A stretch of 9,896 nucleotides of DNA from an uncultured bacterium (GTDB lineage Bacteria > Auribacterota > Tritonobacteria > UBA1439). Shown here one piece after another: positions 1 through 7,226 of this stretch; within the stretch, counting starts at the first letter, position 1, and every line of letters starts with the position of its first letter. A model generated the notes under the pieces. It saw nothing but the letters and a program-made list of their open reading frames with translations, did no database searches and was not told the DNA's origin. A program made the translations under genes and the position numbers. The stretch is from positions 1-9,896 of the forward strand of contig CALLYX010000388.1 of NCBI GenBank assembly GCA_937858775.1, in the 5' to 3' direction.

Positions 1-228
1 CACGAGGTCCACCAGGGGGAGCAGGCTCTTCAGGCCCTCGGTGTCCCCCTGCCCCGCCGTGTCCAAGGTGGTGTGGAACTCCGCCTCCTTGCAGCGTTTG
101 AGCAGCGCCAGGGCGAATTCGGGCTGCAACAGGACCTCGCCTCCCGAAAGAGTGACGCCTCCGCCGGAGTCGCGGTAGAAATCGACATCGCGCTCGATCA
201 CCTCGAACACCTCGTCGCCCCCGGTCAT
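1..228 (-). other. Glycyl-radical-enzyme activase core (radical SAM) fused to the mutL frame
   Basis: From about M504 of the mutL frame the protein reads VIERDVDFYRDSGGGVTLSGG, then EVLLQPEFALALLKRCKEAE and FHTTLDTAG. This is the hallmark S-adenosylmethionine-binding GGE region of activases for glycyl radical enzymes (pyruvate formate-lyase activase and relatives), in the usual order: helix with D.DFYR, SGGGVTLSGGE (524-534), QPEFA (538-542), helix, HTTLDTAG (555-562). The CxxxCxxC cluster site and ferredoxin-like clusters that precede this region in such activases are absent, so this piece cannot be a working activase. By hand count all seven Arg codons in residues 476-579 are CGC, and Leu is mostly CTG, whereas the MutL body prefers CTC and mixes CGG, AGG and CGC. 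That suggests a different source. Whether the piece is a genuine fusion or an assembly artefact cannot be decided here. Confidence 0.85.
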
Positions 229-1737
229 GTCCGAGTGGCGCTCCTCGCAGGACTTGAACGCCGACTTGATGCGGCCGATGCGGTCCAGGAAGGTCTTGCG
301 GTTGCCGTGGTCGATCTTCACCGCGCCGCTCCCGAACGGCTCGATGCCGAATCCGAGCGAGCGCAGGGCGTCCAGGTGCGCGCCAGCGATGGCGCGCTCG
401 TGCGCCGAGAGGTCCGCGACGGCCGGGATGAGCAGCCGCTGAAGTTCCCCCCTCCCCTCCGCCCGGCGGCGCATCAGCTTTTCGAAGAGTATCCGCTCGT
501 GCGCGGCGTGCTGGTCGATCACCGCCAGTCCGTCGCCGTCCTCGCAGATCACGTATAGATTCCTCGCCTGCCCCACGACGCGCAGGCCGTGGCCCGGTGG
601 AGCCCCGGCGGGCGCGGCGCCCGATACGGGCCCTTCCCGCCCCCACGGGAGGGCCCCCTGCGCCTCGGCGGCCGCCGGGACGCGCTCCACGGCCCTCCCG
701 ATCCCGCGCGACTCGTATGTGAACGCGGCCCGGGCGGCGGCGGGGCCCGCCGTCCCGCGGAGGGTTCCGCTCACCGCGTTCCTCACCATCTCCCTTACGA
801 GGCCCGCGTTGCGGAAGCGCACCTCCCGTTTCGCCGGATGCACGTTGACATCCACCTCGCCCGGCTCGATCTCGACGAAGATGAACGCGACCGGGTGCCT
901 CCGCGCGGGGTAGATCCCCTCCCCCGCGTCGGCGAGGGCGAAGGAGAGCACGCGGTCCTGTACCGGTCGGCCGTTCACGAAGAAGTGCTGGGCCGCGCGG
1001 TTTCCCCGCGTCATCCCGGGGGGGCTGACGAAGCCGTCCACGCGCGCGGGGCCCGCCTCCCCCGATACGGGAAGGAGGGCCGCCGCCAACTCGGCCCCGA
1101 AGATGGCGGCGATCCTCTCCCGCGGCGACACGGCCGGAGGGGCATCGAGGAGTTCCGCGCCGTCCGACGACAGCGTGAAGCCCGTTGCCGGGCGCGCGAG
1201 CGCCTCCGAGACGAGGATGGCGGCTATTTGGGCGCTCTCGGCCGCCTCGCCCTTGAGAAACTTCCGCCGGGCCGGGGTGTTGAAGAACAGTCCCCGCACC
1301 GTGACCTCCGTCCCGTCGGGCGCCCCCGTCTCGCGCGGATCCCCGGCGCGCCCGGCCTCGACGGAGAGGCGCGTGCCGGAGAGCGCCCCCCGCTCCTTCG
1401 TCACGATCTCAAGGCGGGAGACGGCGGCGATCGAGGGGAGGGCCTCCCCCCGGAACCCCATCGTCCGGATGGAGAAGATGTCGGCGGCGCCAGAGATCTT
1501 GCTTGTGGAGTGGCGCGCGAGGGCGAGGACGGCGTCGTCCCGCGACATGCCGCAACCGTCGTCGCGCACGCGCACGAGCGTCTTCCCGCCGCCGCGGATC
1601 TCCACCTCGACGCGCCCGGCCCCGGCGTCCAGGGCGTTCTCGACGAGTTCCTTGACCACCGAGGCGGGACGCGCGACCACCTCCCCCGCGGCGATCTTGT
1701 TTATCACCGCCTCGTCGAGCAGCCTAATCCTGCCCAT
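1..1737 (-). CDS. mutL: MutL mismatch repair protein, in-frame chimera with a radical SAM activase tail (partial at window edge)
   Basis: MutL is the ATP-driven matchmaker that links mismatch-bound MutS to strand incision. The GHKL ATPase motifs are all visible: E30 and N34 in KELVENALDAG, D59-G63 in DDGCGM, GFRGEAL at 94-100, and FFNTPARRKF near 152-161. A low-complexity linker follows (about 310-385). The C-terminal domain then opens with VIDQHAAHERILFE, where D408, Q409, H410, A411, E414 and E419 match the DQHAX2EX4E endonuclease motif. MutL similarity stops near I475 (about nt 312); the later CTD motifs, including the CPHGRP-type zinc motif, are absent. The frame continues open to nt 1 with activase sequence (separate entry). 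The ATG at 1737 lies inside mutS (14-nt overlap), with AGGGGA 6 nt upstream, so translation is probably coupled. The identity of the first ~475 residues is certain; the native 3' end is not. Confidence 0.93.
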   Translation of the reverse strand, partial: MGRIRLLDEAVINKIAAGEVVARPASVVKELVENALDAGAGRVEVEIRGGGKTLVRVRDDGCGMSRDDAVLALARHSTSKISGAADIFSIRTMGFRGEALPSIAAVSRLEIVTKERGALSGTRLSVEAGRAGDPRETGAPDGTEVTVRGLFFNTPARRKFLKGEAAESAQIAAILVSEALARPATGFTLSSDGAELLDAPPAVSPRERIAAIFGAELAAALLPVSGEAGPARVDGFVSPPGMTRGNRAAQHFFVNGRPVQDRVLSFALADAGEGIYPARRHPVAFIFVEIEPGEVDVNVHPAKREVRFRNAGLVREMVRNAVSGTLRGTAGPAAARAAFTYESRGIGRAVERVPAAAEAQGALPWGREGPVSGAAPAGAPPGHGLRVVGQARNLYVICEDGDGLAVIDQHAAHERILFEKLMRRRAEGRGELQRLLIPAVADLSAHERAIAGAHLDALRSLGFGIEPFGSGAVKIDHGNRKTFLDRIGRIKSAFKSCEERHSDMTGGDEVFEVIERDVDFYRDSGGGVTLSGGEVLLQPEFALALLKRCKEAEFHTTLDTAGQGDTEGLKSLLPLVDLV

Positions 1738-4339
1738 CGCACTTCCCCTTCAACCGCCTCAGTATCTCCAGCGCCTCCATCGGCGTGATCCGGTCGAGGT
1801 CGAGCCGCCTCAGCTCCGCGGCCGCCGCGTCCGGCCGCGCCTCGAAGAGCGTGAGCTGATGGGGCCCCGCCGGCGGACGACTCCCCGCCTCCGTCCTCGG
1901 GAGCCGATCCTCGCGGATGCACCCCTCCTCGAGGGCGTTCAGGATATCCTTGGCCCGCTCGATCACCTTGCGCGGCAGGCCGGCGAGGCGGGCCACGTGG
2001 ATCCCGTAGCTCTTATCGGTCCCCCCCGGCACGATCTTGCGCAGGAAGATGATCTCGTCGTTCCACTCTTTCACCGCGACGTTGTAATTTTTGACCCCCG
2101 GCAGGTTCATCTCGAGCTCGGTGAGCTCGTGGTAGTGCGTGGCGAAGAGGGTGCGGGCCCGCACGGAGGCGGTGTTGTGGAGGTGCTCGGCGACGGCCCA
2201 GGCGATGCTGATCCCGTCGAAGGTGCTGGTCCCCCGCCCGATCTCGTCGAGGACGATCAGGCTCCTCTCGGTGGCGTTGTTCAGGATATTCGCCGTCTCG
2301 TTCATCTCGACCATGAACGTGCTCTGCCCCTTGAAGAGCTCGTCGGAGGCCCCGACCCTCGTGAATATCCGGTCTGCGACGCCGATCGTCGCGCGGGCGG
2401 CCGGGACGAAACTCCCGATCTGCGCCATGAGCACGATCAGGGCCACCTGCCGGATATATGTCGACTTCCCGGCCATGTTCGGGCCGGTGATGATGAGGAG
2501 CTGGTCGGTCTCGGTGTTGAGGAGGGTGTCGTTCGGGACGAATCGCTCGTCTACGAGCGCCAGCTCGATGACGGGGTGGCGGCCGTCCGAGATCTCGATC
2601 GCCTCCGAGTCGTTGACGTCCGGCCGCGCGTAGGCGTTGCGCCTCGCGGCGGCCGCGAGGGAGTTCAGGCAGTCGAGCAGGGCGATCCCGCGCCCGATCC
2701 GCTGGACCCGCTCCGTCTCCGCGACGACCTGCTCCCGCACCTTCTGGAAGATCGCGTACTCCATCGCGGCGGCCTTGCCCTCGGCGTTGAGGACCTTCTC
2801 CTCCCACTCCTTGAGTTCGGGCGTCACGAAACGCTCCGCGTTGGCGAGCGTCTGCTTCCGCATGTAGTCGGCCGGGACGGCCGGGAGGTTCGCCTTCGTC
2901 ACCTCGATATAGTAGCCGAAGACGCGGTTGTAGCCGATCTTGAGGGACTTGATCCCGGTCCGTTCCGCCTCGCGCCCCTGGAGCTCCGCTATCCACTCCT
3001 TTCCCCCGCGCGAGATCGCGCGAACCTCGTCGAGCCCGGCGTCGTACCCGTCGCGTATGATCCCGCCCTCGCGCACCGTCAGGGGCGCGGACGGGTCTAT
3101 CGCCGCGGCGATGAGTTCGGGGAGGCCGCCCGCGTCGCGGAGGAGGCCGCGGGCCTCGGCGAGGGGAGCCGCCTTGAACGGCGCGAGCGCGCCGGCGGCG
3201 GCGGGGACGAGGGCGAGCGAGTGGGCCAGGGAGAGGAGATCCCGGGCGTTGGCGTGCCCGCAGTCGATCCGGCCGATCAGCCGCTCCGTGTCCTTGAAGT
3301 CGGAGAGGATCCTCGCCACGGCGTCCGAGGCGGCGGCGTCGGCCGCGAGCTCCCCCACGGCGTCCAGGCGGCCCCGGATCTCAGCCGTGTCCACGAGCGG
3401 CTGCAGGATCCACCGCCTCAGAAGCCTGGCGCCCATGGCGGTGGATGTGCGGTCGAGCACGGAGATGAGCGTGCCCTCCCGCCCGCCGTCCCGAAGGTTC
3501 CTGACCAGTTCGAGGTTGCGCTGGGTCGCGAGGTCGAGCGACATGTGGCGCTCCGTCGAGTACGGCGAGAGGCGCGTCACGTGGCCGAGGGAGGCGTGGC
3601 CGGTGTCCCTGAGGTATTGCACTACCGCCCCGGCCGCCGAGACGCCCGCGGACAGCCCGGCGCAGCCGAAGCCGTCGAGGGATTGCGTGCGGAGGAGCTC
3701 GCGGAGCCGGCGGACTGCGCCCTCGCGCTCGAAGAGCCAGTCGTCGCACTGGTTGACGAGCCCGGCGGAGATGCCGCGCAGGCGGGCGACGAACTCCCGG
3801 TCCCCGGCGAGCTCGGCGGGAAGGAGGAACTCGCTAGGGGAGAGGCGTCCGATCTCGCCCATCAGGTCGGCCTCCCTTTCGAGCTCCGTCACGAGAAACT
3901 CGCCCGTCGACAGATCGAGGCAGCAGAGGCCGAAGATGCCGCCCGCGCGGTGGATCGCGGCGAGGTAGTTGTTGTCCCGCTCCCCGAGCAGCCCCTCGTC
4001 GATCGCCGTGCCCGGCGTGACGACCCTCGTGACCTCGCGCTTCACGAGCCCCTTGGCGAGGCCCGGGTCCTCCATCTGGTCGCAGACGGCGACCTTGTGG
4101 CCGGCGCGGATGAGCCTGGCGATATGCTCCTGCGCGGCATGGTATGGAACGCCGCACATCGGTACCTTGTTCCCCTTGCCCGCCTCGCGCGCGGTGAGGG
4201 TTATCCCGAGGACGCGCGAGGCGGTGACGGCGTCGTCGAAGAACATCTCGTAGAAGTCGCCGAGGCGGAACATGAGGATCGACGGGGGCGTCTCCCTTTT
4301 GATCCGGCGGTACTGCTGCATCATCGGCGTGAGCTGCAT
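1724..4339 (-). CDS. mutS: DNA mismatch repair protein MutS
   Basis: MutS recognises mispaired or looped bases and, after ADP/ATP exchange, recruits MutL. At 871 residues it is close to E. coli MutS (853). The mismatch-reading F-x-E motif is F29-Y30-E31 in GDFYEMF. The connector, lever and clamp regions follow without gaps. The ATPase has Walker A GPNMAGKS (619-626), Walker B LIVLDE with D698-E699, the GRGTSTFDG signature, and ATHYHELTELE. It ends in a helix-rich tail. The ATG at 4339 is supported by AGGGA 5 nt upstream and by the normal MutS opening (LTPMMQQY, ILMFRLGDFYEMF). The gene ends in TAG 14 nt inside mutL, giving a mutS-mutL pair that is probably co-translated. No key residue is missing. 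Confidence 0.98.
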   Translation of the reverse strand: MQLTPMMQQYRRIKRETPPSILMFRLGDFYEMFFDDAVTASRVLGITLTAREAGKGNKVPMCGVPYHAAQEHIARLIRAGHKVAVCDQMEDPGLAKGLVKREVTRVVTPGTAIDEGLLGERDNNYLAAIHRAGGIFGLCCLDLSTGEFLVTELEREADLMGEIGRLSPSEFLLPAELAGDREFVARLRGISAGLVNQCDDWLFEREGAVRRLRELLRTQSLDGFGCAGLSAGVSAAGAVVQYLRDTGHASLGHVTRLSPYSTERHMSLDLATQRNLELVRNLRDGGREGTLISVLDRTSTAMGARLLRRWILQPLVDTAEIRGRLDAVGELAADAAASDAVARILSDFKDTERLIGRIDCGHANARDLLSLAHSLALVPAAAGALAPFKAAPLAEARGLLRDAGGLPELIAAAIDPSAPLTVREGGIIRDGYDAGLDEVRAISRGGKEWIAELQGREAERTGIKSLKIGYNRVFGYYIEVTKANLPAVPADYMRKQTLANAERFVTPELKEWEEKVLNAEGKAAAMEYAIFQKVREQVVAETERVQRIGRGIALLDCLNSLAAAARRNAYARPDVNDSEAIEISDGRHPVIELALVDERFVPNDTLLNTETDQLLIITGPNMAGKSTYIRQVALIVLMAQIGSFVPAARATIGVADRIFTRVGASDELFKGQSTFMVEMNETANILNNATERSLIVLDEIGRGTSTFDGISIAWAVAEHLHNTASVRARTLFATHYHELTELEMNLPGVKNYNVAVKEWNDEIIFLRKIVPGGTDKSYGIHVARLAGLPRKVIERAKDILNALEEGCIREDRLPRTEAGSRPPAGPHQLTLFEARPDAAAAELRRLDLDRITPMEALEILRRLKGKCDGQD

Positions 4340-4562
4340 ATGCTTCCCTGCAAGGCCCTGTACCGCCGCGGAGACACGGGGATGGAGATAGCCCGGTCCG
4401 GCGGATCAGTTGCGAATCCAGGCATGCCCTTGCCCGATATCGGCGCATCGGAGTTCAGGGGGGGGCCCGCATTTGGCCCCCGGGAGGGTTCCTGCACGCG
4501 CCGGGATTCGACCATCGTGTGTATTCAAGGGCTGTTCGAGGCGCTTGATTTCCATCGCGCCC
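4340..4562. other. Spacer between mutS and the LapA-domain gene
   Basis: This is a 223-nt non-coding stretch read on the minus strand before mutS. It contains an 8-G run at 4458-4465 and one GC-rich hairpin (own entry). I saw no convincing -35/-10 pair on the minus strand, so mutS may be read from the miaB promoter or from an unrecognised one. A 64-codon ORF in this stretch has no support. Confidence 0.5.
4461..4481. other. GC-rich hairpin in the mutS leader region
   Basis: A 7-bp perfect stem (GGGGGCC at 4461-4467 pairing with GGCCCCC at 4475-4481) closes a 7-nt loop CGCATTT. It lies about 80-100 nt past the LapA-domain gene stop and about 120 nt before mutS. No U tract follows on the minus-strand transcript, so it is not a standard intrinsic terminator. 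It could attenuate or protect the transcript, or be chance in GC-rich DNA. Confidence 0.3.
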
Positions 4563-4847
4563 TCAGGCTTCGGGGTGTGTTCTCCCCGCCTTCAATCTCG
4601 CCAGGGCGGACTCGGCGTCACGCAGCCGCCTGCGGAGCGCCAGCACGTGCGGGAGGATCTCGCAGACGGCTATCAGCACCCCGAGCAGGATCGAGATGAA
4701 GATGATGATGCTGACCGGCCACTTCCCGATCGTCCAGAAGAGGATCTTCACGCGGCACTCCTGGCCGAAGTTCTGGATGGCGAATACGATCAGCAGTATG
4801 CAGAGAACCAGGGCGGCTATCAGCTTGACGACGGTCTTCTCAGGCAT
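4563..4847 (-). CDS. LapA/DUF1049 domain inner-membrane protein
   Basis: This 94-residue protein has the LapA-domain layout. A first membrane helix at about 8-24 ends in FAIQN, a short charged/aromatic hairpin follows (CRVKILFWTIGKWP), then a second membrane helix at about 45-65 and a basic, coiled-coil-like tail (HVLALRRRLRDAESALARLK). In E. coli, LapA acts with LapB in lipopolysaccharide assembly control, but many DUF1049 proteins in other phyla have no proven role, so I give no gene symbol. The ATG at 4847 lies inside the miaB stop region (overlap ATGCCTGA, 8 nt), so it is probably translated by coupling to miaB. Stop is TGA. The fold assignment is firm, the function open. Confidence 0.85.
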   Translation of the reverse strand: MPEKTVVKLIAALVLCILLIVFAIQNFGQECRVKILFWTIGKWPVSIIIFISILLGVLIAVCEILPHVLALRRRLRDAESALARLKAGRTHPEA

Positions 4848-6192
4848 TTTCCCCTCCCGCGGCCGCCTCCCCGATCAGGGTGAGCGGCGTGGCCCCTCGA
4901 ATGGTAACACAGGCGAGCCGACCTATCAAATCCGTCCCCCCCGGGAAAACCACGCGGCGGTTCGCGCCGGTGCGGCCGAAGAGGCGCCCCGGGTCCCTCG
5001 GGCTCGTCCCCTCCACCAGCACCTCGACCGTCGCCCCGATGAGCCCGGCGTTCTTCTCCGCGCTTATCCTCTCCTGCGCGCCGAGAAGGGCGGCGTGCCG
5101 GCGGACGATATCCCCCTGCGGCACCTTGGGGCGGATTCCCGCCGCCCGCGTCCCCTCGCGGTCGGAGTATTTGAAAATGAACGCGCCGTCGAAGCGGATC
5201 TCCTCGATCGCGCGGAGCGTGTCGCGGAAATCCTCCTCCGTCTCCGCCGGGAAGCCGGCGATAAGATCGGTGGAGAGGGCGAGGCCGGGGACGGCCCCGC
5301 GCAGCCGCTCCACGAGCCCCCGGTACAGCCCGCCGGTGTAGCCGCGGTTCATCATCGCGAGTATCCGGTCGGAGCCGGATTGGAGCGGGAGATGGATATG
5401 GGGGCAGACCTGCGGGACCCCGGCCACCGCCTCCAGGAGCTCGTCGGGAAAATCCTTCGGGTGGGACGTCATGAAGCGGATGCGCGCGATCCCGCCTATC
5501 GATCCGACCTCGCGGAGAAGCCCCGCGAACGCCATCCCGCAGGCGCGATAACTGTTCACGTTCTGGCCGAGGAGCGTCACCTCCCGGCAGCCGCCCTCCG
5601 CGAGCCGCCCTATCTCCGCGAGTATCTCGCCCGGCTGGCGGCTCTCCTCGGGGCCCCGCACGTACGGCACCACGCAATACGCGCACCGGTTCCCGCAGCC
5701 GCGCGTGATCTCGACGAAAGCCCTGACGCGGGGCCCGCGCCCGCGGGGCGGCACGGCTGTCCGCGACCGCCGCCCGGTCCCGGTATCGATCGCGACCCCG
5801 CCCCGCCGCGGCGCCCGCTCGACGAGTTCGACCATCCTGTCGAAAGCCCGCGTGCCGCAGATGACGCGCACCCACGGGCAGCGCCGCGCGATCTCCGCCG
5901 GCATCCGCTGCGCCATGCATCCCATGACGGCCACGACGAACCCGGGCTCGCGCGCCGCGCGGGCCCTGAGCGCGAACAGCCGGCCCCACGCCCGGTCCTC
6001 GGCGTGCCCCCGCACCGAGCACGTGTTCAGGATGACGACCCCCGCCTCCTCCTCCCGTTCCGCGACCGCCCACCCGCCCCTCTCGAAAAGCCCGGCCACC
6101 GCCTCCGAGTCGTACTCGTTCATCTGGCAGCCGAAGGTGCGGATATGGACCTTCGGGCGGGCGGGCGATGCGATGCGCGCGGTTTCGTTCAT
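4840..6192 (-). CDS. miaB: tRNA-2-methylthio-N6-dimethylallyladenosine synthase MiaB
   Basis: MiaB is a radical SAM methylthiotransferase that adds 2-methylthio to i6A37 of tRNAs reading UNN codons. The UPF0004 N-domain carries the auxiliary-cluster cysteines C22 (TFGCQMNEYDSE), C58 (ILNTCSVR) and C92 (VMGCMAQR). The radical SAM core has C166, C170 and C173 in RGCGNRCAYCVVPYVRG. SxPKDFP, HLPLQSGSDRIL and MNRGYT motifs follow, and a C-terminal TRAM-like domain closes the protein (about 390-445). The ATG at 6192 gives 450 residues (E. coli 474). An ATG at 6237 is also in frame, but it overlaps a good extended -10 element and would add 15 non-conserved residues, so I prefer 6192, although its Shine-Dalgarno is weak. 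The TGA stop overlaps the next gene. CSVRG replaces the commoner CSVRE. The i6A-making partner miaA is not in the window. Confidence 0.95.
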   Translation of the reverse strand: MNETARIASPARPKVHIRTFGCQMNEYDSEAVAGLFERGGWAVAEREEEAGVVILNTCSVRGHAEDRAWGRLFALRARAAREPGFVVAVMGCMAQRMPAEIARRCPWVRVICGTRAFDRMVELVERAPRRGGVAIDTGTGRRSRTAVPPRGRGPRVRAFVEITRGCGNRCAYCVVPYVRGPEESRQPGEILAEIGRLAEGGCREVTLLGQNVNSYRACGMAFAGLLREVGSIGGIARIRFMTSHPKDFPDELLEAVAGVPQVCPHIHLPLQSGSDRILAMMNRGYTGGLYRGLVERLRGAVPGLALSTDLIAGFPAETEEDFRDTLRAIEEIRFDGAFIFKYSDREGTRAAGIRPKVPQGDIVRRHAALLGAQERISAEKNAGLIGATVEVLVEGTSPRDPGRLFGRTGANRRVVFPGGTDLIGRLACVTIRGATPLTLIGEAAAGGENA

Positions 6193-6227
6193 AAGGTTCC
6201 GGGGAGCGGGGCGCCCTGGGACCCCGG

Positions 6228-6236
6228 ATGATAGCA
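6228..6236 (-). promoter_or_regulatory. Extended -10 promoter element for miaB
   Basis: On the minus strand the sequence reads TGCTATCAT, matching the TGnTATAAT extended -10 form (TATCAT, 5 of 6). Transcription would start near 6221, giving a leader of about 29 nt before the ATG at 6192. No good -35 was seen; TAGACC lies 19 nt upstream of the overlapping TATGCT but is a weak match. Extended -10 promoters can work without a -35. Confidence 0.5.
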
Positions 6237-6316
6237 TATCCGCCGCCGCGCCGCAGCGGTCTACATGGACGGGGCGGCGGGAACGGCCCGGCGCAAAGCG
6301 CGCCCCCCCTGGGCCC

Positions 6317-6345
6317 TATACTTCCGCCCCCGCGTGTGCTATCGT
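6317..6345 (+). promoter_or_regulatory. Candidate -10 elements for the solute-binding protein gene
   Basis: Two candidates precede the plus-strand gene: TATACT at 6317-6322 and an extended form TGCTATCGT at 6337-6345. The second would start transcription near 6352, about 29 nt before the ATG. Neither has a recognisable -35. The region is divergent with the miaB promoter. Confidence 0.4.
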
Positions 6346-6370
6346 GTACTCGGATCGCGAACCTCAACCC

Positions 6371-6374
6371 GGAG
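6371..6374 (+). promoter_or_regulatory. Ribosome binding site setting the solute-binding protein start
   Basis: GGAG sits 6 nt before the ATG at 6381 and picks that start over an in-frame ATG at 6228, which lies upstream of both candidate promoters and would put about 50 unrelated residues before the signal peptide. Confidence 0.7.
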
Positions 6375-6380
6375 CCGCCC

Positions 6381-7214
6381 ATGAGACTCCTGCCCTGCGC
6401 CGTTGCGGCGGCGGTCTGCGCCGCCTGCATATCCGCGCCCGCCCAGCCGCCCGCCCCGGCCGCCGCCTCGAAACCGGCGGTTGAGACGCTGCGCATCATC
6501 TCCGACTTCGACTCCCCTCCGTTCGCGTACCGCGAGGGGATGACGCGTGTCGGGGCTGAGGTGGACCTGGCGGAGGCGATCGCGAAGGAGATGGGTAGAA
6601 AGGTGGAATGGATCCCGATGAAGTTCAACTTCACGGCATACACCTCCGCCCTCAATCGCGGCGGCGCCGACGCGGCTATCTCCTGCATAAGCATCACCCC
6701 CGAACGGACGGACCAGGTATCCTTCACGAAGCCGTACGCGAGGATGGGGCTCGCCGTCGCGGTCAGGAGCAAGATCGACTGGCAGCACAACTGGTTCACC
6801 GGCGGCCTCAAGGATTGGCGGATCGCCGTCTTGCGCGGATCCACCTCGGAGAGGTGGGCGCGGTCGAATCTCGAGGGGAGGGTGGATGCCCACTCTTCGC
6901 TCGACAGGATGATCGAGCTGCTCAAGGGCTCCCCGCTGCCCACGAGGTCGGGGAGGGGCGGAACCTGCGTCATATACGACGAGGTGCCGCTGCGCTGGAG
7001 CCTCTCCAAATACAGCTACCGGTACGAGATCGTCGAGCGGGGGATGGAGACGCAGAAATACGGCATCGCCGTGCGGAAGGACAACCGCGCCCTCCTCGAC
7101 GAGCTGAACGCGGCCCTCGCGAGACTGAGGAAGGGCAAGGACCTGGCGGCGATCAGGGAGAAGTGGCGCGACAAGGCGGAGGGGCTGGAGTTCTTCAAGG
7201 AGATGGAGGAGTGA
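6381..7214 (+). CDS. Exported family 3 (amino-acid type) solute-binding protein, orphan
   Basis: This 277-residue protein has a signal peptide (MRLLP plus an alanine/cysteine hydrophobic stretch to about 18, likely cleaved after the APA near 21) and a proline/alanine linker to about 34. A full SBP_bac_3 domain follows: ISDFDSPPFAY (41-50), GAEVDLAEAIAKEMGRKV (58-75), ADAAISCISITPERTDQVSF (96-115) with the usual ligand-binding Arg at R109, TKPYA, a hinge around 145-160, and CVIYDE with D200. It ends in a helix ending AAIREKW. Such proteins bind polar amino acids or similar small solutes in the periplasm for an ABC importer or a sensor. No permease or ATPase gene is adjacent, so its partner is unknown. 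The CAAC near residue 16 is a poor lipobox (Cys at -3), so I do not call it a lipoprotein. It converges with the RNase D genes, 12 nt apart. Confidence 0.88.
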   Translation: MRLLPCAVAAAVCAACISAPAQPPAPAAASKPAVETLRIISDFDSPPFAYREGMTRVGAEVDLAEAIAKEMGRKVEWIPMKFNFTAYTSALNRGGADAAISCISITPERTDQVSFTKPYARMGLAVAVRSKIDWQHNWFTGGLKDWRIAVLRGSTSERWARSNLEGRVDAHSSLDRMIELLKGSPLPTRSGRGGTCVIYDEVPLRWSLSKYSYRYEIVERGMETQKYGIAVRKDNRALLDELNAALARLRKGKDLAAIREKWRDKAEGLEFFKEMEE

Positions 7215-7226
7215 CCGCGCCGGCCG

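Noticed and set aside
4461..4481. Hairpin as an intrinsic terminator after the LapA-domain gene
   Set aside because: No run of T follows the stem on either strand, so I list it only as a hairpin.
4321..4515. 64-codon minus-strand ORF overlapping the mutS start
   Set aside because: It has no recognisable motif and no ribosome-binding site, and it overlaps the MutS N-terminus out of frame.
1103..4699. Plus-strand open frame of 1198 codons opposite mutS and mutL
   Set aside because: It is antisense to two certain genes, has low-complexity Arg/Gly/Pro-rich content typical of GC-rich shadows, and shows no domain.
6193..6237. Longer MiaB starting at 6237
   Set aside because: The ATG overlaps the TG of an extended -10 box, so it would not be in that transcript, and the extra 15 residues are outside the conserved domain.
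6395..6430. Lipobox in the solute-binding protein
   Set aside because: The Cys near residue 16 has Cys at -3 instead of Leu/Val/Ile, so ordinary signal-peptidase cleavage after APA fits better.
7215..7226. Bidirectional terminator between the convergent genes
   Set aside because: Only 12 nt separate the stops and I see no stem with a T or A tract.
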